DNA from: Exobasidium rhododendri
Lineage: Eukaryota > Basidiomycota > Exobasidiomycetes > Exobasidiales > Exobasidiaceae
Direction of reading: 5' to 3'
NCBI GenBank assembly: GCA_026210745.1
Contig: CP110631.1
Location: 3,348,001 to 3,412,000 of the forward strand
Length of the DNA stretch: 64,000 nt
Below the pieces are notes generated by a model. That model did not search any database and was not told the origin of the DNA. It saw only the letters and a program-made list of their open reading frames with translations. This document shows, piece after piece, positions 11,415 through 23,071 of the stretch; the first letter of the stretch is position 1, and each line of letters opens with the position of its first letter. The translations under genes and the position numbers were made by a program.

Positions 11415-14400
11415 TCAACCACTGCACATCATGCAAGCTTCCTTGTTCTCCAACGAACATTGCAGTTTGGCCTCTTCTAGCTCTCTGTTCTTTTGCCTCT
11501 CAAGAGCACGCTTGTAACCTTCGTCTTCCGTTGCATCGACTGGACCGCTCGACTCGTCAGAACTAGAATTGATCGAATCAGTTCTTGGCAGCAGGAGTGA
11601 CGGTACTTCCAAGTCGTCTCGAGGTCCGTCCTTTGTCACGGTTCCATCGATGCCTAATTTGCCGACACCGTTGGTCAACTCAACAACACGTCCGACGTCA
11701 TTGCTTGGTGCAATAGGCGCCGTAGTGGCTGCAGTGATCACGGCCACCTTGGACGAATCATGGAAGGAAGGAGCAGCAAGAATCGTAGCAGTGGAAGCTT
11801 TCGTTACCTTCTTCTTGCTCGCTGCCTTTGCGGCCAATTGTTCTTCTTGCGTAATGGTGAATTGAACAGCAGTGGCGGCAGGTCTTGTTCGAAGGTAGTA
11901 CGTGCCCGTCTTTAGACCTTTCTTCCATCCATAAAAGTGCATACTAGTCAACTGACCAAATGTAGGTGCACTTAGGTGGATGTTCAAACTTTGACTTTGA
12001 CAGATGAACGCTCCACGATCCGCTGCCATGTCAATGATAGCCTTTTGGCTGATCTCCCAGACCGTCTTGTATAGCTTCTTGATCTCGTCTGGAATACCTG
12101 GCACATTTTGAATTGATCCGCCATGCGCAATGATACGGTTCTTCATCGTCTCAGACCACAAACCTTGCTCCACCAACGTTCGAAGCAACCACGGATTGAC
12201 GACCTGGAACTCGCCCGCCAAAACCCTCCTGGTGTAAATGTTGGAAGTGTACGGCTCAAAGCATTCGTTGAAGCCGAGGATCTGACTAGTGGAAGCAGTT
12301 GGCATCGGCGCCAAGAGGAGTGAGTTGCGCAATCCATACGTCGCAATCTTTTCCTTGATGGCGGCCCAGTCCCAAAGAGAAGACGGTGTCACGCCCCACA
12401 TGTCAAACTGTAGCTCTCCTTTACTAGCAGGACAACCGGGGTACGTCTCGTAATGACCTAATTCTTTTGCTAATTCACAGCTTCTCTCCAAGGCAGCATG
12501 GTAGATTGTCTCGAAAATCTCCACGTTCAATCGACGTGCTTGCGGCGAGTCAAATGGCATGCCCAGAATCATGAAGGCGTCGGCCAAACCTTGAACACCA
12601 ATTCCAATGGGACGGTGACGGAAGTTGGATCGACGTGCTTCTTCTACAGGGTAGTAGTTGATGTCGATGATCTTGTTCAAATTGCTGCAGATCACCTTGG
12701 CCACCTTGTGTAGCTTTTTAAAGTCGTACGTCTTCGTAGCTTGATCGATAAACGTCGGCAAAGCAATAGAAGCCAGGTTGCACACGGCCACCTCATCAGG
12801 CGCAGTGTACTCGATGATCTCTGTGCAGAGATTGGAACTTTTGATCGTGCCTAGATTCTTCTGGTTGCTCTTCTTGTTGGCGGCGTCTTTGTAGAGCATG
12901 AATGGATTGCCGGTCTCTGTTTGCGACTCCAAGATGGCATACCAAAGCTTTTGTGCTTTAATCTTCTTCACATATCTCCCTTCTCGTTCGTATTGATGGT
13001 AGAGTGCTTCAAATTCCTCTCCGTAGCAATCTGCCAAGCCGGGTGATTGGTTCGGGCACATGAGGCACCAGTCTTCGTTGTCTTCCACTCGTTTCATGAA
13101 CAAGTCAGGAATCCAGAGTGCATAGAACAACTCCCTTGCTCGGACTTCTTCCTTTCCATGATTCTTGCGCAAGTCCAAGAATTCAAACACATCCGAATGC
13201 CACGGTTCGATGTAGATGGCAAAAGCACCTGGTCGCTTGTTACCGCCTTGATCGACATACCTCGCCGTTGTGTTAAACACTCGCAACATGGGAATGATTC
13301 CGTTACTCGTTCCATTCGTGCCTGCAATGTACGAACCAGTTCCACGGATATTGTGAACGCTGAGTCCGATACCGCCTGCGCTCTTTGAAATCATAGCACA
13401 AGTCTTGAGAGTATCGTAAATGCCGTCAATCGAATCATCCTTCATGCAGACTAGAAAGCAGGAAGACATTTGAGAATGGGGCGTGCCAGCGTTGAAGAGA
13501 GTAGGAGAAGCATGGGTAAAGTACTTTTCACTCATCAGGTTGTACGTCTCGATTGCCGATTCCACATCGGTTCCGTGGATACCCACGGCAACTCTCATCA
13601 ACATGTGTTGAGGTCTTTCTGCAACTTTGCCATTGATTCGAAGCAAGTACGATCGCTCCAACGTCTTGAATCCGAAGAAATTGTAATGAAAATCGCGTTC
13701 ATAAATAATGGCAGAGTCCAGTTGGTCCTTGTTCTTCATAATGGCAGCATAGGTAGTGTCCGAGATCATAGGACTGTGTCGTTGGTTCTTGGGGTTGACT
13801 GAGATGGAGAGAAGAGAGAGAGAGAGAGAGACAAGTCAGCCAGCTGGATTGATCGCCTTGCCTATGCGTCTCTCGTGTCTCAACGCAACGTGTATGCTCC
13901 TACTCACTGTACTCGTACAGATCCGTGACGACCTGGCTGAATGTCTTGCGCGTCTCTTTGTGCAAATTGCTGATGGCAATTCGAGCAGCAAGAACCGCAT
14001 AGTCCGGATGCGTAGTCGTCTTGTAGGCAGCAGTCTCTGCGGCTAGATTGTCGAGTTCGACGGTGGTGACACCTTCGTAGATGCCGTCAATGACCTGGAA
14101 AAGAAGGTGAGAAGCGCAACGTTAATTTTCTTGCGATTGCAATCACGTCAAGTCTCCACGCTATACATCCTCGAGACTCACCTTTCTGGTAATCTCGATG
14201 GGGTCGACATAGTTCATGTCCAAGCCATAACAGAGCTTAGCAACACGAGCCGTGACCTTGTCAAATTTGACAGCTTCTTTGCGTCCGTCTGTTAAGAATT
14301 GAAGGAGAGCAGAGCGATGACGAGAAGGATAGGGTAGGGTAGGGTGTTTCCAGTAAGCGTTGATGAATACGCGCCAACAGAACACAGTCACAATCTACTC

Positions 14401-14424
14401 ACCACGCTTGTATACGTAGATCAT
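11415..14424 (-). CDS. RNR1: Ribonucleoside-diphosphate reductase large subunit (class Ia)
   Basis: Catalytic subunit converting NDPs to dNDPs; cytosolic. Four exons: 14424-14403 (22 nt), 14288-14182, 14094-13908, 13798-11415, exactly 900 codons including the stop. The joined N-terminus reads [18 protein letters not shown], the start of the ATP-cone allosteric domain. Catalytic landmarks are visible: [18 protein letters not shown] (active-site Cys of the redox pair), SSNLCTEI with the thiyl-radical Cys, and a C-terminal CMMC redox pair in [14 protein letters not shown]. The ~130 residues before the C-terminal cysteines are a low-complexity Ala/Lys/Ser linker typical of fungal RNR1. Intron 3 contains a short (GA)n run. 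The upstream region is dense in ACGCG boxes, suggesting cell-cycle control. Confidence 0.97.
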
Positions 14425-15180
14425 CTCTCCGGTGGAGTCTGATTTGTACGTGGTAGAAAGAAAGACAAGAGAGGCAGAGGAAAAACGCCAGTCGCGATGG
14501 TGGTGGTGGTAGTAGCAGTAGTGGTGGCGGCGGCAGGAAGAAGGAGAAGGTTAAAGTTGGAGGAGGCTTTGCTACTGCGCAAGATTCTGAGCAAGCCGGG
14601 AAAGGCAAGAGAGAATGATAAGGGCGAGGAAGAGAAAGGGGTGGGGAGAAGGGGATGCCAGGCCAATGCTAAGAAGTACGAGTTGAGGGAGCGAACGACT
14701 TTGTGACGCGGAGTGAAAAAGCTTTCCTTAAGTACTGTGCGTTGGAAAATGCAGGACAGGCAGGGTAAATGAACGCGCTCAGCTTCGCGTGTCTTTGGAA
14801 GCAACGCGTCAAACAACACTCTATCCACACCAATGAAATGCCGGTACTGTAATTTCTAGATATACATTACATAGGTAGATAGACAGATAGATATACGCGA
14901 CGGACACTATAAAGATCGAGTCAGAAACGCGGTTGCGCGGTTGTTGCAACGAGAGTCAAGATGTCATCAGTAGACTGAAAACATGGCTTTGTATTTTATT
15001 GTGCGGTGCGCAGGAGGGTGTGTCTGTCTAGTATGAAAGGGGCTACAGAGGGGAGGACAACACTTGATTACGATTGGAGGGGCTTGTATCCGACGAGTGC
15101 GGAAATGCTGTCGATTGAGAGCGAGTTCCACGCGCAGAGAAAACCATTGAGGGGGGAAGGGTAATCTGATACGGCTCCCT
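14425..15180. other. Intergenic: RNR1 upstream / ERG4 3' region
   Basis: Besides the ACGCG cluster it holds a GGT/AGT-rich simple stretch near 14497-14540 and a short GATA/TAGA-rich run at about 14870-14895. No coding sequence supported. Confidence 0.6.
14706..14932. promoter_or_regulatory. Cluster of MCB-like ACGCG boxes upstream of RNR1
   Basis: Six ACGCGN or reverse-complement sites: 14706-14711, 14773-14778, 14785-14790, 14804-14809 (perfect palindrome ACGCGT), 14895-14900 and 14927-14932. They lie 280-510 nt upstream of the RNR1 ATG. ACGCGT is the MluI cell-cycle box bound by MBF/DSC1 in other fungi, where RNR genes are known targets; function here is inferred. Confidence 0.6.
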
Positions 15181-17038
15181 CTAGTACACAAAGGGGATAA
15201 ACCTGTGTCGGAAAGGGTTCGCAGGCAGCCGGGAGAAGAGGAGGGAAGAAGTACGTCAGCGTCCTATGGCAAGCTGCACGCCAAAGTTTCCCTGTTTGCT
15301 ATACTCACCGGTAAGGTACAATTTTGCAGTACTTCTCCCAGTCTTGCTTGTACTTACGCTCACACCTCTCAAAGTCACGGCCGCAACGATGCGTGAGGAC
15401 GGCAAAGAAGAAAAGACAATAAAAGTAGGGAATAGCACTTCGGGTACCAGCGCAAGCACCCCACAAGAAAGATTGAATCCAATCGGCAGAATAATTTGGT
15501 TTGCGAAGATATTGCCACCAACCATCAACCAAGAGAGCATTTCCATGCTCGGTCAACAAGTACCGGGGATCTTGTAATGTCGACCAAGGCCATTGTGGGA
15601 AAGTGTAGCGGAATTTGTAAGTGCCTTGAAGTTGCATTCGAAATCGAGATTTTTGAGCCATGGACGAGTCAAATACCCAGTGAACAAATAGGAGAAGTGA
15701 AAACATAGCCACGTAAGTTGTGGTGCTGAATTTGTAGTAGTGAGGTGGATGGGCAGCCATATAAACGATGCTGTAGCAATAGGTAAAAGGAACACCCGCA
15801 AAATTCCAGAAGATGACCATGAAACCCCATTTCTCATGAAACATGTCCTGCAAGTGAACAGGCGTCGAAGAGTCAGCAATGCGATTTGTCCAAAGCAAGA
15901 ACCACTCTCTCTGTCTCACCCATGTCTGCGGTATGCATTCTTCTCCCTTGCCACACGCATTGATGTACAACCCAGTACAAAGAACCATAAATGCCATATT
16001 TGGTGTCACGTATCCATAGACCTCGTATTGCTGGCAAGCTCCGCTGATGCTGATCAAGAAGAGTAGTACCCAGGGTATACGAACTTCGGCCCACATCTTC
16101 AAGTCGACAATACCGATTCGAGGATTCAGAGAGGCGCCCATAAACAAGTCGTAGGCAAAATTTCCGCTCATTCGATGCGTCGTATTGGTAAAGACTGCGT
16201 GAAAGTAGGTTGCAAAGCTGACGGCGAACCCGGCAATCATTGATACAGTCATGTACTCTCCGAAATGTTCGATAATCTGAGTCAGTCGATACAGCCCGGA
16301 GAGGTGAAGAGCAGCTGAGACAACTAGGGTGACGTAGAAGCTGGACAGGGCATTGCACTTGTACATGAGCGTCTTGTAGTTGAGTGAAGGAACTGGCAGT
16401 CCTTCCTGCATGTAGCCTGGCATATATAGAGCAAGTGCCATTTGGAAAATCATCAGACCACCATATCCAGTGAAAGCTCTCCGGGTTGGGAAGGCATCTT
16501 GATAGACATGCTGAAACATTCGAGAAGCAAATGCCGGTATATCGTCGAGACTCTTTGGAATGACGAGCTGACCATCGTAGAACCAGAGGCAGATCCAAAG
16601 GTAGTACATCAAGACCGGAAATAGCGTCATCATGGCAGTGACTCCGACGGGGCCACCAAATTCGTATCTGTTGTCATTTTATGCAAGAGTCAACAAGATG
16701 TATCCATTTCACCATCTTCCTTTCCCGAATTTCACCATCTTCACTCACTCGTAATGCTCATCGAGCTTCTTGTCCATCTCTTTTCCCTTTTCACTAATAA
16801 CGATACCTGGGTTGTACTTTTGCAATGCATTCTCCTTCCCTCCTCCTATGATCTGTTCGTCGCGCATATCGATATGGCCGTAAGCGTGCTCGTAGGTGGT
16901 GTTTTGCGCTTTGACGATGGTAGCATGTGCCTCTTTTGACTCGGCAACCTCGTCTGCTCGAGGAGCGTCTCCGTTCCCGCCGTTAGATACTCCCTTTTTC
17001 GCATCAGCTCTCTTGCGCACTTCAGCCGTACGGGCCAT
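15181..17038 (-). CDS. ERG4: Delta(24(24(1)))-sterol reductase
   Basis: Last enzyme of ergosterol synthesis, an NADPH-dependent reductase of the sterol C-24(28) bond in the ER membrane. Four exons: 17038-16749, 16667-15920, 15847-15309, 15202-15181; 533 codons including the stop. The join of exons 1 and 2 gives HYEYEFGGPVGVTAMM, the family N-terminal signature. Later hallmarks are GFMVIFWNFAGVPFTYCYS, and CERKYKQDWEKYCKIVPYRF with the final exon supplying FIPFVY. About eight hydrophobic segments are seen. The intron at 15919-15848 is exactly 72 nt and keeps the frame open, so the uncorrected reading frame carries 24 foreign residues between QTW and DMF. The last coding exon is only 22 nt. Confidence 0.95.
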
Positions 17039-18267
17039 AATCGGTAGCTAGGAGGCCAAAAGGAAGAGGGGGAGCAAAGAGGGAGAGGAAGAAAGGGAGG
17101 GTAGAAGAAAGATGTAATAACGTAAAGTTTAATTCGACACCGGACAAGGACCATCTGGGCTGTTCCGACATTTGGAGTTCTTCTTGTAACCAAGAACCCT
17201 CGTGCTTGCATTCCGCGCTAGTCGCGACATTCTAAAACGAGGTGTAGGATCAAACACTTTGAGCAGAAGGCGTGGCAATGCTCCCTCTTTCGTCGTCGTG
17301 CCCGTGGTCATGTGACCTGAGCAACAGACGGAAGATGATCGATAGCGTCGAGAGCATACGATTGGCAGGGATATTGAGCTCAGCAGTGGTGTATCTGGCT
17401 GGTGTTCATCAGAGGAGGCACTTCCTTTACGAAATTAGGCATCTCATAAAGCTCGCTTCGGCTGCGCTCGTGTGATATTCCTTAGACAGAAACTACAGCT
17501 CCCCAATATAGATAATGTAGGTGCGTGTATATATCTTCAAGTAGAAGAGAATAGCAAAATTGCGCTACTACCCTCTCGCGTTCAAATACAAATCACAACA
17601 TTCCCCCTAAGAAAGAGAGCCCGAAGGAAAGGTAGGGAAAGGTACAATAGTTGACACGCAGCGACCTGATTTTGAATTGAATAACAAAAATATTAAATTT
17701 TTCCTGTTGTTCGTTGCCTTTCGAAATTCGTCTCTATCTCCACCCTCGTTACCATCACTCCGTTTGCACGTTAACACACTCCCCCGTGCTTTTTCAAACA
17801 GGATCAGAACAAGGCTTTTGATCTTCCTCTTATCATCCCATACCGCGACGACTCAGCCAACTGCCACTAGACCGTAAAGTGTGAGTATCGCAAGGTCGTC
17901 AGTAGGGTGTTGAGGAGGGTATTGTTGGAGGTAAATTGTGAAAGTCAGGAAATAGTGGTGCAAGGAGAAAAGGTCGCACTTGTCAAAGTAATCACGAGAG
18001 AGGCGCGCAGGCAAAGGAAACCACTTGATGGGGCACAGAGGGCGGTACTACACGACTCAAGGTCTTGAGTCTTGGCTGCATGTTTCTCTAACGCTGTCTT
18101 CTCTTCTTTTCTTTGCTTATCTCCACCTACTAGCAGCGCATCTATTCCTCTTTCTTGCGCATCCACACACGTCTGGCAACATTCGACACGGAAGTATTAC
18201 GCAGCTACTTGTTTCCTCGGACGCATCACGACCCTTCTATACAGTCCAAGCAGGAACATAAACGACG
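17039..18267. other. Intergenic: ERG4 / RHO1 divergent upstream region
   Basis: 1.2 kb between two divergent start codons. Pyrimidine-rich near the RHO1 start; contains only short frames without recognisable sequence. Probably promoters and 5' leaders. Confidence 0.6.
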
Positions 18268-19237
18268 ATGGACAACATCCGCCGAAAATTAGTCATTGTA
18301 GGAGGTGAGTATTCTGCGCAGAAGCGAGGTTTGTTTGAGGAAGAGATTGTTCTGACTTGAGACCTCCCCGTCCGCGCAATTAGATGGTGCTTGTGGTAAG
18401 GTGATTATCGGTAAAGTCTGGGTGAACGTAACATTGAGCGAACGAAGCTGACCATCGCGCTCCATCCTCAAAAGACCTGTTTATTGATCGTGTTCAGTCG
18501 AGGAACATTTCCAGAGGTGAGAGCAAGTAACACGGGTGATTCAAGAGCGAGAAGCTGACATCTTCATTAATTCTCCCCCTTCTTGTCTTGCCAGGTCTAC
18601 GTTCCTACCGTTTTCGAAAACTACGTAGCAGATGTCGAAGTAGACGGGAAACACGTCGAACTGGCTCTATGGGATACCGCGGGTCAAGAAGACTACGATC
18701 GACTCCGTCCTTTGTCTTACCCCGACTCGCACGTCATCCTCATCTGCTTTGCTGTCGACAGTCCTGACTCACTCGACAATGTACAAGAAAAGGTAAGGGT
18801 CAATAGGGGTAATTAGGGAGATGGATTTGGCCGCTGACATATTTTTCTTGAAACAACTTTGCTGAATGCAGTGGATTTCCGAAGTTCTGCACTTCTGTCA
18901 AAACCTGCCAATCATTCTCGTTGGGTGCAAGAAGGATCTCCGTCGTGACCCTAAGATTATTGAAGAATTGCGCAAAACCAGTCAAAGGCCTGTTAGCCCA
19001 GAAGAGGTGGGTGCGGGGCTTTCTACATGTATTGGGGCGCATCTGTCTTTTAGGTACTGACTCTCCTTCTTAACGTTCCAGGGAATGGCTGTAGCGCAAA
19101 AGATCGGAGCAGCCCGATACCTCGAATGCAGTGCCAAGTCGGGAGAGGGAGTCAGAGAAGTATTTGAGCATGCAACTCGCGCCGCTCTATTGAGCAAGAG
19201 GGGAGGCCAGAAGAAGAGCAAGTGCATGGTACTTTAA
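18268..19237 (+). CDS. RHO1: Rho1-type small GTPase
   Basis: Rho GTPase controlling cell-wall glucan synthesis, protein kinase C and actin at the plasma membrane. Six exons: 18268-18304, 18384-18400, 18475-18516, 18595-18792, 18872-19006, 19082-19237; 195 codons including the stop. The product starts [19 protein letters not shown], the P-loop being completed across two introns; exon 2 is only 17 nt. Effector region [10 protein letters not shown], switch [19 protein letters not shown] and the G5 [10 protein letters not shown] are all present. The C-terminus KKSKCMVL is a polybasic stretch plus a CAAX box ending in Leu, predicting geranylgeranylation. Sequence fits Rho1 better than Cdc42 or Rac ([12 protein letters not shown] region). 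Confidence 0.96.
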
Positions 19238-20203
19238 GCTGCAGAGACATCGTACAAGGTCCATCACGAACAACATCTACGTTCGGGAAGAGCAAGTATT
19301 CTCTCTTGCGATGTAGATGGACGAGGGGGCGGGGTTGAGAGGACTCGACGAACATATTACTCTTTCTTTTCTACTTTTGATCACTGAATATCTTCTCCTT
19401 GTGTTTCTTTCGTGGATTTCGCTTCAATCATCTCATTCTTACAATCATGCGAGTGGGTGTGAGATCCTTCTTTTCTCGACTCGTGTTCGTTCGCTTCGTC
19501 TCTACAGCTTTGGCCTCTGATCTATCACGCATAACACGCACAAAACGAACCTGCCTGGCTTTCTCCGCTGCCTGATCAAGCTCTTCTCCCCCGTCAGCTT
19601 CTCTCTCTCCTTATCGTTTCTCTCTCCTTCTTCCCTTCCTTCCCACTGTCTCGTTGGCACTCATCGACTCGAATCGTGAAAGCTTCCCAATCAGCTGGGA
19701 TTGTGTGTCCACCAAAATTCCGCACTCCATGCCTGACTGGGTGTTGCGTGACGAGTTTCAGTGAATTTGACCCTCGTAAGATTCATTTAGGGATATTGGC
19801 CATGAGGGGTATTTCAAAACATCGAGCGGACATCAAGCGGGGTAAATAGCAGTCTCCTACATACAGAGACGTGAAGTAAGATTATGTAGTGCATACATGA
19901 ATCATTTTCAAGGAAATTTCCAAAAGTTTACCTTTTCCTTGGGAATCCCAGGCACTTCCCACCTTCCCGAAACACACGCCTCCTCACCCTCCCATTCCCT
20001 CTCTTGCATTCGATCACTGGTTCGCCTCCATCTTACCGCACATCCAAGACGGCTACATAATCTCCCCCCACCCGGCAACATCTCCGTGTAGGCTTTCACT
20101 CCGAGTCTGTTGCCGACTGCTCTCTCAGGGTCCACCAACTAGGGTGGTGTTTGTTCGTGCAAGGCACTAGAACTAGACTGCGCTCACACATCATCGGCGC
20201 AGT
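19238..20203. other. Intergenic: RHO1 3' / aspartic protease upstream
   Basis: Pyrimidine-rich sequence with scattered short frames. A missing signal-peptide exon of the next gene could lie here: an AG at 20201-20202 just before its first visible ATG could be an acceptor. I could not identify such an exon. Confidence 0.5.
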
Positions 20204-22134
20204 ATGACGCGACGTCGAGTACAGAAGCGCTCGAGTGGTTTGCAAAGGAGAGATCCTGTGGCGAACGGAACTCAGATTCAGCTGACCAGGACATTCGATG
20301 AGGGTCAATTGGTGTACACGGCTCCGATAAGTATCGAAGGACAGGCCTTGAATGTTCAAGTAGACACTGGCAGTTCCGATTTGGTGAGTGGAGTGATGTT
20401 CTGTGACAAGCGTCCCGTCTCTGAGAGCAGTCTCTTACACCCTAACTTGACGCTCAACAGTGGGTAGCATCGGATCGCTGCAACTCTGCTGCTTGTCAAC
20501 AGAAGGGAGGATATGCTGTCAAGCTCTTCTCTGACAACAATGGAGTGGAAACTGGCGAAAACTTTGAAATCGACTATCTCGTAGGCAGTGCATCTGGGCC
20601 TATCATCGTCTCTAACGTGAGCTTTGCCAACTCGCTCATCGATAGTCAAGCATTCGCGTCTTGCAATGCAGTCATGAATGAACAGCTGAGTTCGATCCAA
20701 GCAAGTGGCGTCATGGGACTCGCTTTGCCCGCCAATAGCATCATACAGAATGTTCTGAGCACCGATGTCAATGCAAACAACACCGAGACAAACTCTTCGA
20801 TGACTGGATCGCTTCTTCCCGGTATTTGGCAAGGTGTGCAAGCTTCGTATCGCTTCTTTGGCTTGGGTTTGCAAAGACTTCCGTCGGATGGAGGAAACGG
20901 CAACTCAACACTAACGTTTGGTGATTACGATCGCAACTATATACCGTCTGGCACTGAGAGTGCTGTCAAGTATTCTTCGGCTATACCAGATGATGATGAG
21001 ATTGTTCGAAAGTGGAAGTTGATAGTCAACGACTTTTTCGTCACGGTCAACGGTACACAGATTCAAATTCCTCTTTCAAGTACGGGTGCGGCAATTCCTA
21101 CTGCTATTCTTGACTCTGGCTCTCCTCTCAATCTAGCCAGCGTCAACTTCTTAAACGCAATGTATGGTGCAGTAAATGTGGGTCCGGCAGCTGATGGAAG
21201 TGGTGGTTACTACGTCGACTGCTCTTTATTGCTAGAGATCTCTATCAATGTGGGTGGTATCTTGATACCGATTCATCCACTAGATGCTTCACTCAAGCAG
21301 GACAATTCGGGAACTGGTAGCGGAGGCAGTAGTGGATGCATTGGATCTTTTCAAGCTGTCAAAGGCCTGAGCGAGGATGATCTACCTGCCCAATTTGTGT
21401 TAGGCGCTCCTTTCCTTCGAAGCGTATACACTCTTTACAGTTGCGATTCCAATTCTGTGAATGCAAGTGCAGAAGGTGATTGCTCTGCCCCTAGGATAGG
21501 CTTGTATTCCCTCTACAATCAGACTGGCGCCTATCAGACCGCTGTAAATGATTTTAACAAAGTGCGCATACAAGGCGTGCAATTAGGGGACAATTCGCAA
21601 GTCGATGGTTCAAGTGCGTCTTCTACAACGAGTAAAGGAGGATTCGGATCGAGCGCTAAGATTGCAGTAGGGGTAGTGGTTGGCCTATTGGGCATCGTTT
21701 TGATCATGATTCTGTTGCTTCTTATATTGAAGAAGAGGAGGAGCAAACTACTTCCTGAAGAACATTCTGATTTGGCAAACGCCGGTATTGACAAGAAGGA
21801 CAGTGAAGCAATTGGTATGCTCGGCTTGTCAGAGAAGGAAAGGCAAAAGGCTCGAGAAGTGGCATTGCTCCATGGCGAATTTGTTGAAGATCAAGACGGT
21901 AGAGCGAGTCCCTCGACGGGAGCAGATCGAACGTTGGGGCCCGACGCTCAATCTGATTGGGATATAAGTTCAAAGGGGTACTGGGAAGCTAGAGCTATCA
22001 AGAATGAATATCAGCGGAGGTCAAGAGGTCCTGGTCAGAGCTCCATCTCTCAGTCGACTTTCAAAGACTACAACGATGACGAAGGGCAGGAATCACATGA
22101 GCTCGTCGATACTTCTGCATTCAGCCCACGATAA
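20204..22134 (+). CDS. Pepsin-like aspartic protease with C-terminal transmembrane anchor
   Basis: Family A1 endopeptidase, likely acting in the secretory pathway or at the cell surface. Exons 20204-20383 and 20461-22134 join to give the first catalytic motif VDTGSSDLW; the second is AILDSGSPLN. The N-terminal region has KR and RR sites, as in yapsin propeptides cut by Kex2. A luminal Ser/Gly-rich stalk follows the catalytic domain, then one hydrophobic segment (IAVGVVVGLLGIVLIMILLL) followed at once by KKRRSK. About 130 polar residues then form a cytosolic tail, so this is a type I membrane protein rather than a GPI-anchored yapsin. From the visible ATG there is no signal peptide, so the true start may be in an upstream exon. 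617 residues as modelled. Confidence 0.85.
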
Positions 22135-23071
22135 GCCTTCATGATACCCACTCTCTTCAGCACTGACTTGCATGCACTACTCTCTTCTCCCCTCTTTCTC
22201 CTCTTCCCTCTTTCTCCTCTTCCCTCTTTCTCCTTCGCACTTGTTTGCCCCGCTCACCCGTTTCTCTATTCTCAGACTTTCTCGCCTGAGTTGTGTCATC
22301 CCTCTGCTTCTCGTTTTTCTTTGCCTCATGCGCAGCAACCTCTCATCCGCATTGTACTTGTACCCAATACTCATCTGTAGTTGCAGCATCTCTCCAATTC
22401 CACCTTGTCGTACACTTTTCGACTAATTGAGGACCGAGTCTCCCATGGCTCACATGGCCTGATTTTATTATTCCGCTGACTGGCTTGAGACATTTGAATT
22501 TGCCAGCACGATTTTGCGATGACGTGCAAAGTTGTATTCGACATACGGAACTTGCCAAGTGGAATAGGCAGATGAACTCGACTAAACGAAATAACAAATT
22601 TGTGCTGCTTCTAACCTACAGTATCAGATTCTGCCTACCGACCACCGCCTTTCAAGTCGACTCACTATCCAAATTTAGTCCCACCTAAGCACTAGTAAAA
22701 TATATACGACTCGGCCCTAGTATCATTTGCCCCCGCACACCACACGACAATCATAGTGTCTCAGTACCAGCTTACCTTCTTCCTCAATCACCACTTCTAC
22801 CTCGATTCTTCTTTCTTTCTTCGTCGCAAACCCTTGTTTGTGCCCGAATACACGAGCTCACACCAGTCGACGCTTGACACAACCACAGACTCGACGAGAG
22901 GCAATTTAGAATCTTTCCTTCCTCCACTCATCTCACCTTGTCTCCCTTTGAAACGAGAACACTTCTGCTTCCGACAGTCGAGTTAATTAACGAAATCAAG
23001 GATCTCCTTCGTGGTTTCGAAATAAGACACATCTTCTTTCTTTTTCTTTCAAGAACATCTCACGAAGCAAC
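22135..23071. other. Intergenic: protease 3' / VAP upstream
   Basis: Begins with a CT-rich stretch containing a roughly twofold repeat of CTCTTTCTCCTCTTCC (about 22190-22232). The remainder is unremarkable; no gene supported. Confidence 0.55.

Noticed and set aside
11110-11460. Minus-strand frame upstream of the elongase as its first exon
   Set aside because: Its only ATG overlaps the RNR1 coding end on the same strand; the MESNTPLPIYPF start at 10911 suits the family.
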